Below, in pieces: positions 8,893 to 20,460 of a stretch of 64,000 nucleotides of DNA. The notes beneath the pieces were generated by a model. That model worked only from the letters and a program-made list of their open reading frames with translations. It was not told the DNA's origin and ran no database searches. A program made the translations under genes and the position numbers. The DNA comes from Tetracentron sinense. Taxonomy: Eukaryota > Streptophyta > Magnoliopsida > Trochodendrales > Trochodendraceae. The stretch is from assembly GCA_015143295.1 (NCBI GenBank), contig CM026552.1, positions 62,490,944 through 62,554,943 of the forward strand, in the 5' to 3' direction. Within the stretch, counting starts at the first letter, position 1. Every line of letters begins with the position of its first letter.

Positions 8893-11800
8893 GCGCGTTA
8901 TTAGTGAATGAATGCCTAGCCCGAGTGTTGATCGACACAGGATCCACTCATTCCTTTGTATCGCCTAGCTTTGCAAAAGGATTTCCAACCAAGTCCAGTC
9001 AGTTGAAGCATGAATTAACCATCTCCACACCGCTCGGCAAGTCAGTGGACACGGACCGTATATACAGGGACTGTGTAGTCCAAGTGGGACAGAATGAGTT
9101 GTTAGCCGACCTCATCATCCTGGACTTCCAAGACTTAGATTTCGATGTCATACTTGGTATGGATTGGCTATCGGCTCACCATGGACATGTGGCATGTTTC
9201 GAGAAGATGGTGAACTTTGAGCCGATGGGAGTTAAGCCATTTCACTTTCGAGGGTTGAGGGAAAGAGACATTACTCGCCTCGTAGCTTTGAGCTTAGCAA
9301 ACCCAAAAGCACAAAACTCCTCGGTCATTCCGGTCGTGAGTGAGTTCTTGGATGTGTTTCCGGAGGAACTTCCCAGATTGCCTCCGGATCGGGAGATTGA
9401 GTTCGCTATAGAGCTTACTCCAGGCACCGCTCCGATTTCAAGGGCACCATATAGAATGGCCCCAATAGAGCTTGAGGAATTAAAGAAACAAATTGAGGAG
9501 TTACAACAACTTGGTTTCATCCAACCAAGTGTGTCACCATGGGGAGCTCTGGTCCTCTTTGTGAAAAAGAAAGATGGGTCAATGAGAATGTGCATAGATT
9601 ACCGGCAGTTGAACAAGATAACTATTAAGAATCGTTATCCTTTGCCTCGGATAGACGACTTGTTTGACCAACTGAAGGGAGCGAGATTTTTCTCCAAGAT
9701 TGATCTTAGATCGGGGTATCATCAGTTAAAGATCAAGGCGGCAGATGTTCCGAAGTCGGCTTTCAGGACTCGGTATGGGCACTACGAGTTCCTTGTCATG
9801 CCTTTTGGGCTGACGAATGCACCGGCGGCGTTCATGGATTTGATGAACCGGGTGTTCAGATCGTACTTGGATCGATGTGTGTGTTCATAGATGACATTTT
9901 GGTGTATTCCCAGACACGGGAAGATCACGCACGAGACCTTCGTCTTGCTCTGGAGATATTGAGAGAGCATAGGCTATACGCTAAGTTAAGCAAGTGTGAA
10001 TTTTGGTTGGAGAAGGTGGCGTTCCTAGGCCACGTAGTGTCGGCCGAGGGTATTTCTGTTGACCCGGCAAAGATAGAGGCAGTTATGATATGGGAGAGAC
10101 CCAAGAGCGTCACGGAGATACGTAGTTTTCTCGGGTTGGCAGGCTATTATCGGAGATTCGTGGAGGGATTCTCCAGTTTGGCTGCACCTCTCACTTCCCT
10201 AACGAGAAAGAATGCTAAGTTTATTTGGAGCGACAGATGCGAAGCGAGCTTCCAAGAGTTGAAGAAACGCCTCACCACGGCCCCCGTCCTTACTGTGCCA
10301 TCCGGGAGTGGTGGTTTTGTGGTTTACAGTGACGCCTCGCATGTGGGGTTGGGATGTGTACTTATGCAGCACGGCAAAGTCATTGCTTACGCCTCCAGGC
10401 AATTGAAAGAGCATGAGAAGAATTATCCCACTCACGATTTAGAGCTCGCCGCGGTTGTGTTTGCCTTGAAGATTTGGCGACATTATCTCTATGGGGAACA
10501 GTTCGACGTATTTACGGACCATAAAAGCTTGAAGTACCTGTTCTCCCAAAAGGAATTGAATTTAAGGCAGAGGAGATGGGTAGAGTTTTTGAAAGACTAC
10601 GAATGTTCCATTCAATATCATCCGGGCAAGGCGAACGTTGTAGCCGATGCTCTTAGCCGGAAGCCCACTGGACTTTTGGCGCACATGATGCTGAGGGAAT
10701 GGAGGTTGTTAGAAGATGCATCCAACCTCGACAGCAGTTTTAGTCTCCATACTTTTGGGCCAGTAATGGCTAATATCACAGTTAGGCCATATATCCTGAG
10801 CATGACGAGGGAGTTGCAGGGAATGGATGCCGAGCTACTGTTTTGCCGAGACCAGTCAGTTAAAAGTGGCAGCAAGGATTTTGCGGTGAGGGATGATGGA
10901 ATTATCACTTTCAAGGAAAGAGTATGTGTCCCAGCCGATGAGAAGCTTAAACGAGAAATCTTGTACGAGGCTCACCGGTCCAAGTACACCGTTCACCCCG
11001 GGGGTACCAAGATGTATAGGGACTTGAAGAAGCACTTTTGGTGGCGGAACATGAAGCGAGAAATAGCGGAGTACGTGTCCCGATGCTTGGTGTGCCAACA
11101 AGTCAAGGCCGAGCACAGGAGATCGGCGGGTCTGTTGCAGTCTCTCCCTATTTCCGAGTGGAAATGGGAACATATCTCTATAGACTTCATTGTGGGGTTG
11201 CCAAAGACAGTTAGAAAGACTGATGCGATATGGGTTGTTGTTGACAGACTCACGAAGTCCGCCCATTTCTTACCATACCGGACTACATTCAACTCAAATC
11301 AGTTAGCTGCCGTGTACATCAAAGAGATAGTCCGATTGCATGGAGTACCAGTGAGCATTGTCTCAGACCGGGATCCAAGATTCACATCCAGGTTTTGGAA
11401 AAGTTTTCAGGATGCCATGGGTTCCCGACTAGACTTTAGCACCGCCTTTCATCCTCAGACAGATGGACAAACTGAGAGGGTGAACCAGGTTATAGAGGAC
11501 ATGCTCCGAGCTTGCATGTTAGACTTCAAAGGCAGTTGGGAGGATCACTTGCCATTGGTGGAATTCGCCTACAATAACAGCTATCAGGCGAGCATCCAAA
11601 TGGCTCCTTTTGAGGCCTTGTATGGTCGAAGTTGTAGATCTCTCCTATACTGGGATGAAGTTGGAGAGAGAAAGATATTGGGCCCGGAATTGATTGAACA
11701 AACCGCGAATAAAGTCAAGATCATCAGAGAGAGATTAAAGACGGCTCAGGACAGGCAAAAGAGCTATACCGACACCCGTAGACGAGATCTTGAGTTCCGT

Positions 11801-12220
11801 ATTGGCGATATGGTATTTGTGAAGGTTTCACCGACAAAGGGTGTTATGAGGTTTGGCAAAAGAGGAAAGCTCAGCCCGAGGTATGTTGGTCCATTTGAAA
11901 TTATCACCCGAATTGGTGAAGTTGCATACCGGGTTGCTCTACCCACTCACATGGCGGCGGTTCACAACGTATTCCATGTATCTATGCTTCGGAAATATAT
12001 TCCGGATCCTTCTCATGTGATCGACCTTGATACGCTAGAAGTCCGAGAGGATCTCACTTTGGTGGAAGAGCCGGTTCAAATTTTGGACCGTAGGGATCAA
12101 GTCTTGCGCAATAAGGTCATCCCCTTGGTTCTTGTTCGATGGCAACACCATTCACGAGAAGAAGCTACATGGGAGCATGAAGCGGAAGTGAGGGAAAAAT
12201 ATCCTAATTTTTTTGAGTGA
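8893..12220 (+). pseudogene. Tekay pol: protease, RT, RNase H, integrase, chromodomain (one frameshift)
   Basis: Domains in order: retropepsin with active site [10 protein letters not shown] (Asp near 8934); RT with [36 protein letters not shown] and [12 protein letters not shown]; then a frame change around 9876-9880, just before the catalytic FIDD (Asp pair 9890-9895). After it come RNase H ([30 protein letters not shown]), integrase with its zinc finger ([19 protein letters not shown]), the catalytic core ([31 protein letters not shown]), and the chromodomain ([31 protein letters not shown]), ending at TGA 12218-12220. All catalytic acids are visible. The single frameshift, about one base short next to the RT active site, is the main lesion in pol. 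Confidence 0.95.
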
Positions 12221-12834
12221 TGTTTATGTAATTTTGTTCTTTATAATCTCCATGTATCGTTCCAATTTCGAGGATGAAATTTCTGTAAGGAGGGGAGGAT
12301 GTAGAACCCCGGATCTTGATGGCCATGTACGACGAATGATATCATATACTAAAGCATATAAGAATGTATTTATGGTGTATGGGTGTTTGGAATGAAATAG
12401 GCAAGAGTATAGAATACTCTTGAGTATTGACAAGGGTTATGCCTTGGCATACCCTCGACTCTAAATAGCCCTAGCGTTCACACCGCTCGTCGGAATCAAG
12501 CGATTCTTAGATTTTTGGAAAGGTAATTGAACCCTCTTCGGGGTTAATGTTGATCACTTGTCTTGGTTTTGAGTTGGTGTTAGGTCAAAAGACCGATTTC
12601 TAAAGTCGGGTCGGTTTAAAATCTGGATTGACGAAACCCAATTTCGGATCAGTCAGGTTTAGGGGTAAAATGGTCCAAGAAAAAGGAAGAATTGGAAGTT
12701 GTGAAAAACATGAAAGTTTTTCTCCTTCGAAATAAAAATCCAACGCAAGTTGAATCGTCAAAATCGGACAAGCGAGTCAAAAGTTATGGCTGAGATACAA
12801 AAACGCAAAAATGCTGAAGCTTTCTGCAAAAGTT

Positions 12835-13084
12835 GCGATCGCTCGTAGGGACCCTACGAACGATCGTAGCGGAGCTACGAACGATCGTAGAGTTGCTACG
12901 ATCGATCGTAAATCCCCAGAAATGCTGAAAACTCTCAGGTGAAACTACGATTGATCGTAGGAAGCTACGATCGATCGTAGAAGTCTACGATCGATCGTAA
13001 ATCGCTACGAACGATCGTAGATACGCGATTTTACTTTCTTGGATGAGATTTTTTAGGGGTTTTTCACCCCTTACACTATAAATA
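12835..13084 (+). promoter_or_regulatory. Palindrome cluster and TATA box, 3' LTR of Tekay element
   Basis: About eight palindromic units fill 12835-13021. Two arm types alternate, CTACGAACGATCGTAG and CTACGATCGATCGTAG. CTATAAATAG begins at 13076. This is the most complete form of the cluster in the gypsy LTRs here. Confidence 0.65.
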
Positions 13085-13851
13085 GAAGACTTTAGGAGGG
13101 TTTTTGGGTTACCCTAAACCAAGGAGAGTTCCTAGAAAGAGAAGGAAAGGATCTTGAGCATTCCAAAGAGGGTTTTGCTTGAAACCAAGAAGAGCTTGAA
13201 TCAAGGGTTTTAGAACCCTAGAACCGTTCTAAAAGGCTTGGATTCTCCAAATCCAACCTCAAGCTCGTGTGGAGTACCTCTTCCAAGCTAGGGCAGCGTT
13301 TCTACATCATCCTCAAGGATTTTTCTTTCCCTTTTCAAGGTTAGTACACTCTTCCTAGTTACTTTGGTAATAACCTAGGATTTTTCTAAGTAAATATGTG
13401 TTGGATCTTCCCCATTGCTCCCTTGTGTTGGTATATGCTAAATCCCTAAAACATAAACAAGATAATACAAACAAATGGTGGAATGTATGAATGGATGAGG
13501 AGTGGAGGCGATTGGATGCCATGTTGTGATGTGTTGAATGATGGGAAAAATGGTGGAAGGGCATATTACGCATAATGAACACACCCCAAGTGTTTGATGA
13601 AATGTTCGAATGAGAAAATATGAAATAACTAAAGGTAAAAAGGTTGAATACCACATGTTTGATAGAATGCATGAATAAACTAAGATTTGAAAGCATGAGT
13701 CACATAAATGTTCCCCATTTGGCAAGTTGTATACATGTGTTTATTTCGCTTCTAAAATTCTCATGTGAGTTGGGAATTGTTAAAATGCTATATGTCATCA
13801 TGATTTCACGATTGCTATGCACGAGCACATATGTAGATGGAGGATATTGTC

Positions 13852-14389
13852 ATGGGGGTTGGTAGCCCAAGGATTATGTGGGTACTAACCCCTGGCTCAT
13901 AAGAAAGGACTCGAAAATGTTGCACTGTCAAGGAGGTTGGTAGCCCCGGTTAAGGGTGCTAACCTCTGGCTCATAAGAAAGGAAATGGTATTGTCAAGGA
14001 GGTTAGTAGCCCAGGATTATGCGGGTGCTAACCTCTGGCTCATAAGAAAGGTATTGTACTGTCAAGGGGGTTGGTAGCCCAGGGATGTGCGGGTGCTAAC
14101 CTCTGGCTCATAAGTAAGGTATCGTACTGTCAAGGAGGCTGGTAGCCCAGGGATGTGAGGGTGCTAGCCTCTGGCTCATAAGTAAGGTATCGTACTGTCA
14201 AGGAGGCTGGTAGCCCAGGGATGTGAGGGTGCTAGCCTCTGGCTCATAAGAAGTGTATTGTACTGTCAAGGGGGTTGGTAGCCCAGGGATGTGTGGGTGC
14301 TAACCTCTGGCTCATAAGAAAGGTATTGTACTGTCAAGGAGGTTGGTAGCCCAGGGATATGCGGGTGCTAACCTCTGGCTCATAAGAAA
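13852..14389 (+). repeat. Hairpin tandem repeats, 3' LTR of Tekay element
   Basis: Eight units of about 68 bp, homologous to 6051-6525. Two adjacent units carry the GAGGCT/AGCCTC arm pair; one is absent from the 5' LTR, so the array gained or lost a unit after insertion. Confidence 0.85.
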
Positions 14390-15041
14390 TATTGAAAGGA
14401 CAACTCAAAGAGGAATTGTATGATGCATAGACATGTTTTAGTTTCATAATAATTATGACTTGATAAAATGTTTATGTATGAGGTTGCTAGAAATGATTAT
14501 GAACTATACTCCTCCCATTACTTGTATATGATGTTGTTCGTTATTACCATTGTTAGTTAGGGGCTTGTACTCGCTGAGTATTCCATGCTCAGCCATACTT
14601 TCATGTCGGCAGGTACCCGAGTCTCTCTCAACATTTGTGATCCGGGTCCTTGGATAGAGGAGGACTATGACGAGGAGGAACCTTATGAGGATCTAGTAGT
14701 CGAGCCTCAGGCGGAGGCGAGAGACTTAGACCATTGGCCCCACGGGAGCGACTATTGAGCGAGACAGAGTTGTATTTTGTCTTTTGTATTTTGTTAGGTG
14801 GGCCTGTCCACCTTAGGCTTAGACGTGTTGTACATATGTTAAACTTGGAATACTGTTTTGGAACTTTAGAAGAAAAAAAAAGAGTTGGTTGTGCTTCCGC
14901 ATTTTATGTTTAGCTTCCGCGCTCTGATTATCATTGTATTAGTATTATATTTTGCCTTGTTCATTACAGGATGGTTTGGCAGGTTTGTATAGTCCACCTA
15001 AAGTATCCCTAAACTCCTAGGGGGTATTTTGGGGCGTGACA

Positions 15042-15421
15042 TAGAATCTTTATTCCAAGAATATAGGATGCCTCTTCTAAGTCTTTCATTGAGAAATGCT
15101 AAGAAAGCCAAACCTTGACAGATGAAAACATCCCTACATCATTCCCAATGAGTAGGATGTCATCTACATAAGGAATAAGGTATACTACCGCTCTCCCACT
15201 GTCCTTCTTGTATATACAAGATTCTTCCAAATTCTTTTAGAATCCAAATTCTTTGATCGAATGATCAAATCTTTGGTTTCAGCTTCTAAAAGCTTGTTTC
15301 AAACCATATATCGACTTGTTGAGCTTGCATACCATGTTCTCTTGGTTAGGATCAATGAACCCCTCAGGTTGCTTCATATAGATGTCTTTATCTAACATTC
15401 CATTAAGCGAAGTAGTTTTGA
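15042..15421 (-). pseudogene. copia RT middle fragment
   Basis: Minus-strand reading from 15421 gives TTSLNGML, then YMKQPEGFIDPNQENMVCKL and SIYGLKQAF, and near 15046 MKDLEEASYILGIKIL. These are the central RT motifs of the old copia element, lying between solo LTR 2 and the full-length Tekay element. Frame shifts are present around the expected active-site region. Confidence 0.85.
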
Positions 15422-15935
15422 TGTAGAGCCCCGGACCTTTTCACATTTAATGCAAGACACTTTCGTTGCCATTTTGCCTTTAAAGAGGTATAATTCATAA
15501 ATAAGGAAGAAATTAGAAATTCTGAAACGTCAAAAATGTTCCTTTTCTAAGTACGAACCCAACGCAAGTTGAATCGTCAAAATCGGACGAACGAGTCAAA
15601 AGATTTGGCCAAAACAGTCTGGACCTGCAGGCAATCGATCGCTCGGTTATGCACTTGAGGACGAGCTCTGGAGAGGCACTAAGGACGTAGCTCGGAAGGC
15701 ACTAAGGACGTAGCTCGGAAGGCACTAAGGACGTAGCTCTGATAACATGCTCTGACAACGTGCTCTGATAAGGCACAGACAACGTATAGACAACGTACTC
15801 TAATAACGTAGCTCTAGCTCTGATAACGTATACGTTGTGCATCCGTTGTGCAACAGACAACGGGTACGTTGTACAGCAAACAACGTGTACGTTGTACAGC
15901 TCACGACGGGCACGTTGTACATAAGACAACGTGAC

Positions 15936-16236
15936 AACGTGTTCGGCACTATTCACAGCACGTGTTTGGCACTATTCACAGCACAACGTGTTTGGCACTA
16001 TTCACAGCACAACGTGTTGGGCACTATTCACAGCACAACGTGTTCGGCACTGTTCACAGCACAACGTGTTCGGCACAATTCACAGCACAACGTATTCGGC
16101 ACTATTCACAGCACAACGTGTTTGGCACTATTCACAGCACAACGTGTTTGGCACTATTCATAGCACAACGTGTTCGGCACTATTCACAGCACAACGTGTT
16201 TGGCACTATTCACAGCACAACGTGTTCGGCACTCGT
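15936..16236 (+). repeat. 26-bp tandem repeat array with ACGT cores
   Basis: About eleven units of 26 bp, each with AACGTGTTCGGCAC or AACGTGTTTGGCAC followed by TATTCACAGCAC. Upstream, 15675-15930 holds a looser array with ACGTAGCTC and ACAACGTGTACGTTGTAC palindromes, and one ATCGATCGCTCGG near 15634. A TATA-like CTTATAGG lies near 16334. The array occupies the place held by GATC palindromes in the other LTRs. The long frames across it are merely the repeat translated. Confidence 0.85.
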
Positions 16237-17150
16237 GTTTTTGCATAAATTTCAGTAAGGGTATTATGGTCTTTTGGTCGGTTCACTCTTACCTTAAGAG
16301 TTTAACCCGAGCTTTAGGGCTCATTCTCAACACTTATAGGATTTGGGGGATTAGAAGAGAGGAGAAAGGGTTTCCTAAGCTAGGGTTTTGCTTTTGGAGA
16401 AGAATCAAAGGGGTTTTGAGACCCTAGATCACTTCAAGTCCAGTTTTTCTCCAAGATCACGGCTCAAGCACTCGTGGAGAGCGTTCCCCAAGCTAGGGCA
16501 GCACCTCACGGTCGTTTTTGGAAGGGGTTTCTTCCTCATTTCTTCAAGGTCGGTACTTCTTACTACCCTCCTAGTTATAGTTCCTTTTTTCCTTTTATTT
16601 CTTTTGATTTTCTTTCTTTTACACATGTGCTATGAGATGGATGGTTGTGAATGGTGAATGGAGATGGAATGGGCGATTGGATGCCAAGGGTTGTGTTGTG
16701 ATGATTAAAATGGGGAGGGCATTGTATCCATAATAAACACACCTTTATGATGTGAATAAACTCACCTAGAAAAGCATGATTTAGGTTTAAATGAGTAATG
16801 AATAATGAACACACCATGTTTGATGAAATGCCAAGGTGAATAAAATGAGTTGTAAATTAGGAAATGCATGCCTAATAAATTATGAATATTGCTAGGGCCT
16901 ATGATAGTGTGTTTTCTTGCTTTCCCTAAATGATATGAATATTACATTGCTCAATCATTGATGTTATATGTGTTGTGAAATTACCCAAATGTCATATTTA
17001 AATTTAAATGCAAGTATGTACACGGTTCCCACAAGCACGGCATGCATGACATGATTTATCGAGGTTTTCAAGAACATGGTTAGAGGTGGGACATATCCTA
17101 CGATATGTTTTACCTTGCTTTTCACAAGAAAACAAGAACCAACATTCCAC

Positions 17151-17280
17151 GAGGGGTCTCCCCTCACTCACAAGTGCATATCATGAAGAAGGGCCTCCCT
17201 TCCCTCGCAAGTACATACATATCATGAAGAAGGGTCTCCCTTCCCTCGTAAGTGCATTGCATAAAGAAGGGTCTCCCTTC
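17151..17280 (+). repeat. Short perfect hairpins in tandem, solo LTR 2
   Basis: Four units each carry a 6-bp stem with a 3-base loop: GAGGGGTCTCCCCTC at 17151-17165, GAAGGGCCTCCCTTC at 17188-17202, and GAAGGGTCTCCCTTC at 17229-17243 and 17266-17280. They occupy the position of the larger hairpin arrays in the other LTRs. Confidence 0.75.
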
Positions 17281-18074
17281 CCTCTCAAGGCATCTCTCAA
17301 GCGCATCTCACAAGGATATCTCACAAGTGTATCTCACAAGTTACATGATCACAAGCAAGCACGCATGACATGCATGACCTGACACGTACGACACGCTCAA
17401 CAAGATCAAGTAAGACAAACACGACAAGCTTTCAAGTACGAAAAGATATTTCAAGCCAAGTCAAGTGCACGAGGTTTTCAAGAGGTTTTATCAGCTTTCT
17501 ACGAAATACAAGCATGATTATAAATTGCTTTACTTCCTTGTATGATATGAATTGTTTCCGTCTAACATATATGAATTGCTCCTGATTTATGTATTGCCAT
17601 TTTTATGCTATAACTATTGGTTAGTATTTGGTACCCGCTGAGTATTCCATGCTCAGCCGTACTTCTTATGTCGGCAGGTTCTGAGGGAGCTGCTGCTCCA
17701 TTTGATGTTTGTGCACCTGGTCCATGGGTGGAAGAGGAGTATGTCGAGGAACCTCCCGTAGAGGGTTATCAGTAGGTGGTGTTAGATTCTGAGTGGATTG
17801 GCTGTGGGTGAGCATAAGTGATTATATCCATGTATTTTGGCGGGCATGTCCGCACTTTCTTTGTTTTGATTTTTTTGTATTAAACTTGGACCATGTGTAT
17901 ATACTTAGAAGTTGTTAGACTTCCGCTGTGTTTTATAGTTATGTTTCCGCTGTCATCCTCTATTGTATATGCTCTGTGGGTTTTTGCAGGTTGGTTTGTC
18001 AAGCAAGTCATGTAAGCCATGATTAGTCGTCCAAAGTTCACTCTAACTCCTAGGGTGGGTTTTGGGTTGCGACA

Positions 18075-18746
18075 TTTGACATCCGTTTGCCATATCTCAT
18101 AGTCATGGTGTGCATCTATAGCTAGGAATATCCTGATGGATTTGAGCATAGCTACAGGTGAAATGGTATCCTCATAATCAACTCCTTGAATTTAAGTGTA
18201 ACCTTTTATAACAAGTCTTGCTTTATAGGTCTCCACATTACCATCGGCACCCTTCTTCTTCCTTTTGTAAATCCATTTGCATCCAATTGGCCTTATACCA
18301 TCTGGTAGGTCTACTAAAGTCCAGACACCGTTGTCATACATGGAATCTATTTCAGCATTCATGGCTTTATTCCATTAAGATGCATCTACATCTAATGTAG
18401 CTTCCTGATAAGTATTAGGATCTGTATATTCATCATCAGGGGTAACTAGATAAACCTCATTATTATAATACTGAAGTCTATCTGGTGGTCTAAAAACTTT
18501 TTCAGACTTTCTCAGTGGAATAGAATTAGAAGAATCAGTAGTGGAAAGATTAGGTACATTTTGGATACTGGATGTGTTGTCTTTCATCTTATAAAATTCA
18601 ACCTTCTTAAGAAGATCCATTTCCTCATTCAAGAAGGTGGCATGATTCCTAACAACTATTATTTGGTCTGCATTGGAGTAGAAATAGAAACCCTTAGTTT
18701 CCTTTGGATACCCTACAAAGTTCCATTTTGTTGTTCTGCATTCCAA
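18075..18746 (-). pseudogene. copia integrase-RT linker and RT N-terminus
   Basis: From 18746 down, the frame reads ECRTTKWNFVGYPKETKGF, a proline/serine-rich linker, then VYLVTPDDEYTDPNTYQEA and, after a stop, RT N-terminal motifs ending AHHDYEIWQTDVK at the solo LTR 2 junction (18075). This matches the order of a plant copia polyprotein. Stops and frame changes make it nonfunctional. Confidence 0.8.
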
Positions 18747-19500
18747 CTTAGTGGGTTCGAGTTTGCGAACATGCGCAGGACAACCCCATACCCTTAGATG
18801 TTATAAACGACGTTTTCGCCTAGTCTACAATTCATAGGGTGTAACCGGTATAGACTTAGAAGGAACCCGGTTCAAAATGTAAATAGTAGTTTGTAAAGCA
18901 TACCCCCAAAGATAGGAAGGTATATCGGCATTACTCATTATAGATCGAACCATATCTAATAAAGTTCGGTTTCTTCTTTCAGAAACACCATTTTGTTGAA
19001 GTGAGGTAGGACTTGACCATTACGAGATAATCCCATTATCCCTTAAGTAATCCATAAAATCTTTGGTGAGGTATTCACCACCTCGATCTGATTGAAGTGT
19101 CTTTATGGATTTGTCTGTTTGATTCTCAACTTCTAATCTGAATTCTTTGAACTTTTCAAATGTGTCAGATTTATGTTGCATCAAATAGACATATCCATAT
19201 CTAGAATAGTCATCGGTAAATGTGATAAATACCAATATTGCCCTTGTGCAACAATGTTAAATGGACCACATACATCATTATGCTTTTCCTACCTTTTTAG
19301 GATAAGGCTACTTGGTCATCTTCCCTTCGAGACATGACTCGCAAGTAGGGAGTGGTTCTACCTTGAGAAATTCAAGGGGACCATCTTTTACCAACCTCTT
19401 GATCCTATCAAGATTAATGCAACCAAGTGTCTTATGCCAAAGATAAGTTGACTTTGTGCAATGTCTCTTCATTCCAGACATTCTAGATGATGAGGCATTG
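18747..19500 (-). pseudogene. copia GAG-pre-integrase and integrase
   Basis: Motifs on the minus strand: LWHKTLGCINLDRIKRLVK and CESCLEGKMTK (zinc-binding region, with the usual His of LGH replaced by Cys), FITFTDDYSRYGYVYLM, LQSDRGGEYLTKDF, then after a stop QQNGVSERRNRTLLDMV, which holds the catalytic Glu. Integrase would insert the element DNA into the genome. In-frame stops at the end of DNGIIS and between the segments show decay. Confidence 0.82.
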
Positions 19501-19930
19501 TCACTTTGCAGACTTTTAATATTTACCAAAGGAAATATTAAATAAAGACCATTAATAAGATTACCAGTAATTAAGACTATTCCATCTTTCTTAATTTCAT
19601 CTATTGAATTAAAAATGATAGAGAATCCACAATATAAAAGTCTAGATACTGAAATCAAATTCCTGTGTGCAGAAGGCACATAAAAACAGTCTTCTAAAAT
19701 TAATGTCTTTCAATTTAGTAAATAAAGAGTAAATACGCCAATTGACTTGACTGCAACATTTTCACCCAAGCCAACTTTAGGGTTCTACTCTTGCTTGGTC
19801 GGCTTTCTGGTTTTCTTGAACCCCTGCAAACCATTGTAAACATGTACAGTGGATCCAAAATCCACGCACCACGAGTTAGGAGGACCATCCAGAAAGTTTG
19901 ACTCAACAATAATTAATACTTCAAAGCATC
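19501..19930 (-). pseudogene. copia protease region
   Basis: Reading leftward gives PPNSWCVDFGSTVHV and NGLQGFKKT, then CFYVPSAHRNLISVSRLL. The family's catalytic Asp-Ser-Gly is Asp-Phe-Gly here, so the active site itself is altered. Several frame changes are present. The protease would cleave the copia polyprotein in the particle. Confidence 0.75.
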
Positions 19931-20460
19931 TCATACCTTGAGTATTTGCACCACCCTTCTTAAGAGTTGCGAGGTAAGTCCTACTTCCAGTGGCCTATTT
20001 TACCACAATGGAAACACTTTCCCTTGCCTTTGTTTTCCTTGCCAGCATCTCCTGAAGAACCTTTGGCAACTTTTGCCTTACCCCTATTGTCTTTAAACTT
20101 TCCTTTACCTTTACCCTTGTTCCTTTTTCTAAACTTTTTAGATCTCTTGGAAGTATCAGGTTTATCGATAATTAAAGTTTCACCTTTTGTTGACTTTTTG
20201 ATCAAATCTTCTACAGCCACAAGTGAGTTTATAAGCTCACTTAGTAACATTTCACTCTTGTTCATGTTATAATTTAACACGAATGCATTGAAGGACAAAG
20301 GGAGTGACTGCAGAACAGTGTGAACCTGAGGGATAGCATCCATCTCTCCACCAAGAATTTCTAGCTCATTCAATAAGCCTATCATCTTTATAATGTACTC
20401 TCTGACAGGAATTCCCTCAGCCATCTTGGTGTTAACAAGGGTTTTCAACTTTACTTGTCA
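19931..20460 (-). pseudogene. copia gag, N-terminal half missing
   Basis: The frame from 20448 to 19981 reads TKMAEGIPVREYIIKMIGLL, then LQSLPLSFNAFVLNYNMNK and a basic tail, ending in a zinc knuckle CFHCGKIGHWK that stops before its last Cys. This is the C-terminal half of a UBN2-type copia gag. Right of 20460 no gag N-terminus is visible, so the 5' half was deleted or has decayed beyond recognition. Confidence 0.8.

Larger units (their letters stand above)
4685..15041 (+). mobile_element. Full-length Tekay/Del-type chromovirus (Ty3/gypsy) with target duplication TAGAA
   Basis: A structurally complete element of 10,357 bp: 5' LTR 4685-7176, iMet primer site 7181-7192, gag, protease, RT, RNase H, integrase, chromodomain, polypurine tract 12287-12299 and 3' LTR 12300-15041. 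The target duplication TAGAA is identical at 4680-4684 and 15042-15046. A C-terminal chromodomain after integrase places it in the chromoviruses, most like Tekay/Del. The chromodomain is thought to guide integration to heterochromatin. Gag and pol each carry one frameshift, so this copy is not autonomous. It sits inside the old minus-strand copia RT gene. Confidence 0.95.
12300..15041 (+). repeat. 3' LTR of the full-length Tekay element
   Basis: It starts TGTAGAACCCCGG right after the polypurine tract AAGGAGGGGAGGA (12287-12299) and ends GGGGCGTGACA before TAGAA. At 2742 bp it keeps the conserved block around 12733-12795 (AACGCAAGTTGAATCGTC) that is deleted from the 5' LTR, plus one more palindrome unit and one more hairpin repeat. 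The stem-loop block lies at 14570-14615. Confidence 0.93.
15422..18074 (+). mobile_element. Solo LTR 2, divergent Tekay-like subfamily
   Basis: It starts TGTAGAGCCCCGG and ends GGGTTGCGACA, with target duplications TTTGA at 15417-15421 and 18075-18079, so a complete solo LTR of 2653 bp. It shares the conserved block near 15544-15600 and the stem-loop block at 17628-17680 with the other LTRs, but its 3' end (AGGGTGGGTTTTGGG) and repeats differ, so it is a separate subfamily. Its last 660 bp are inverted and closely matched at 21724-22400. It splits the old copia RT in the motif DVK-x-x-x-LNG. Confidence 0.9.

Noticed and set aside
9870-9896. Programmed ribosomal frameshift in pol
   Set aside because: It lies in the middle of the RT domain at the active site, not at a gag-pol boundary, and no slippery heptamer or pseudoknot is evident. 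A mutation is more likely.
15837-16258. Three overlapping plus-strand frames with HYSQHNVFGTIHSTTC-like repeats
   Set aside because: They are translations of the 26-bp tandem array. A unit length not divisible by three leaves several frames open; this is not a gene.
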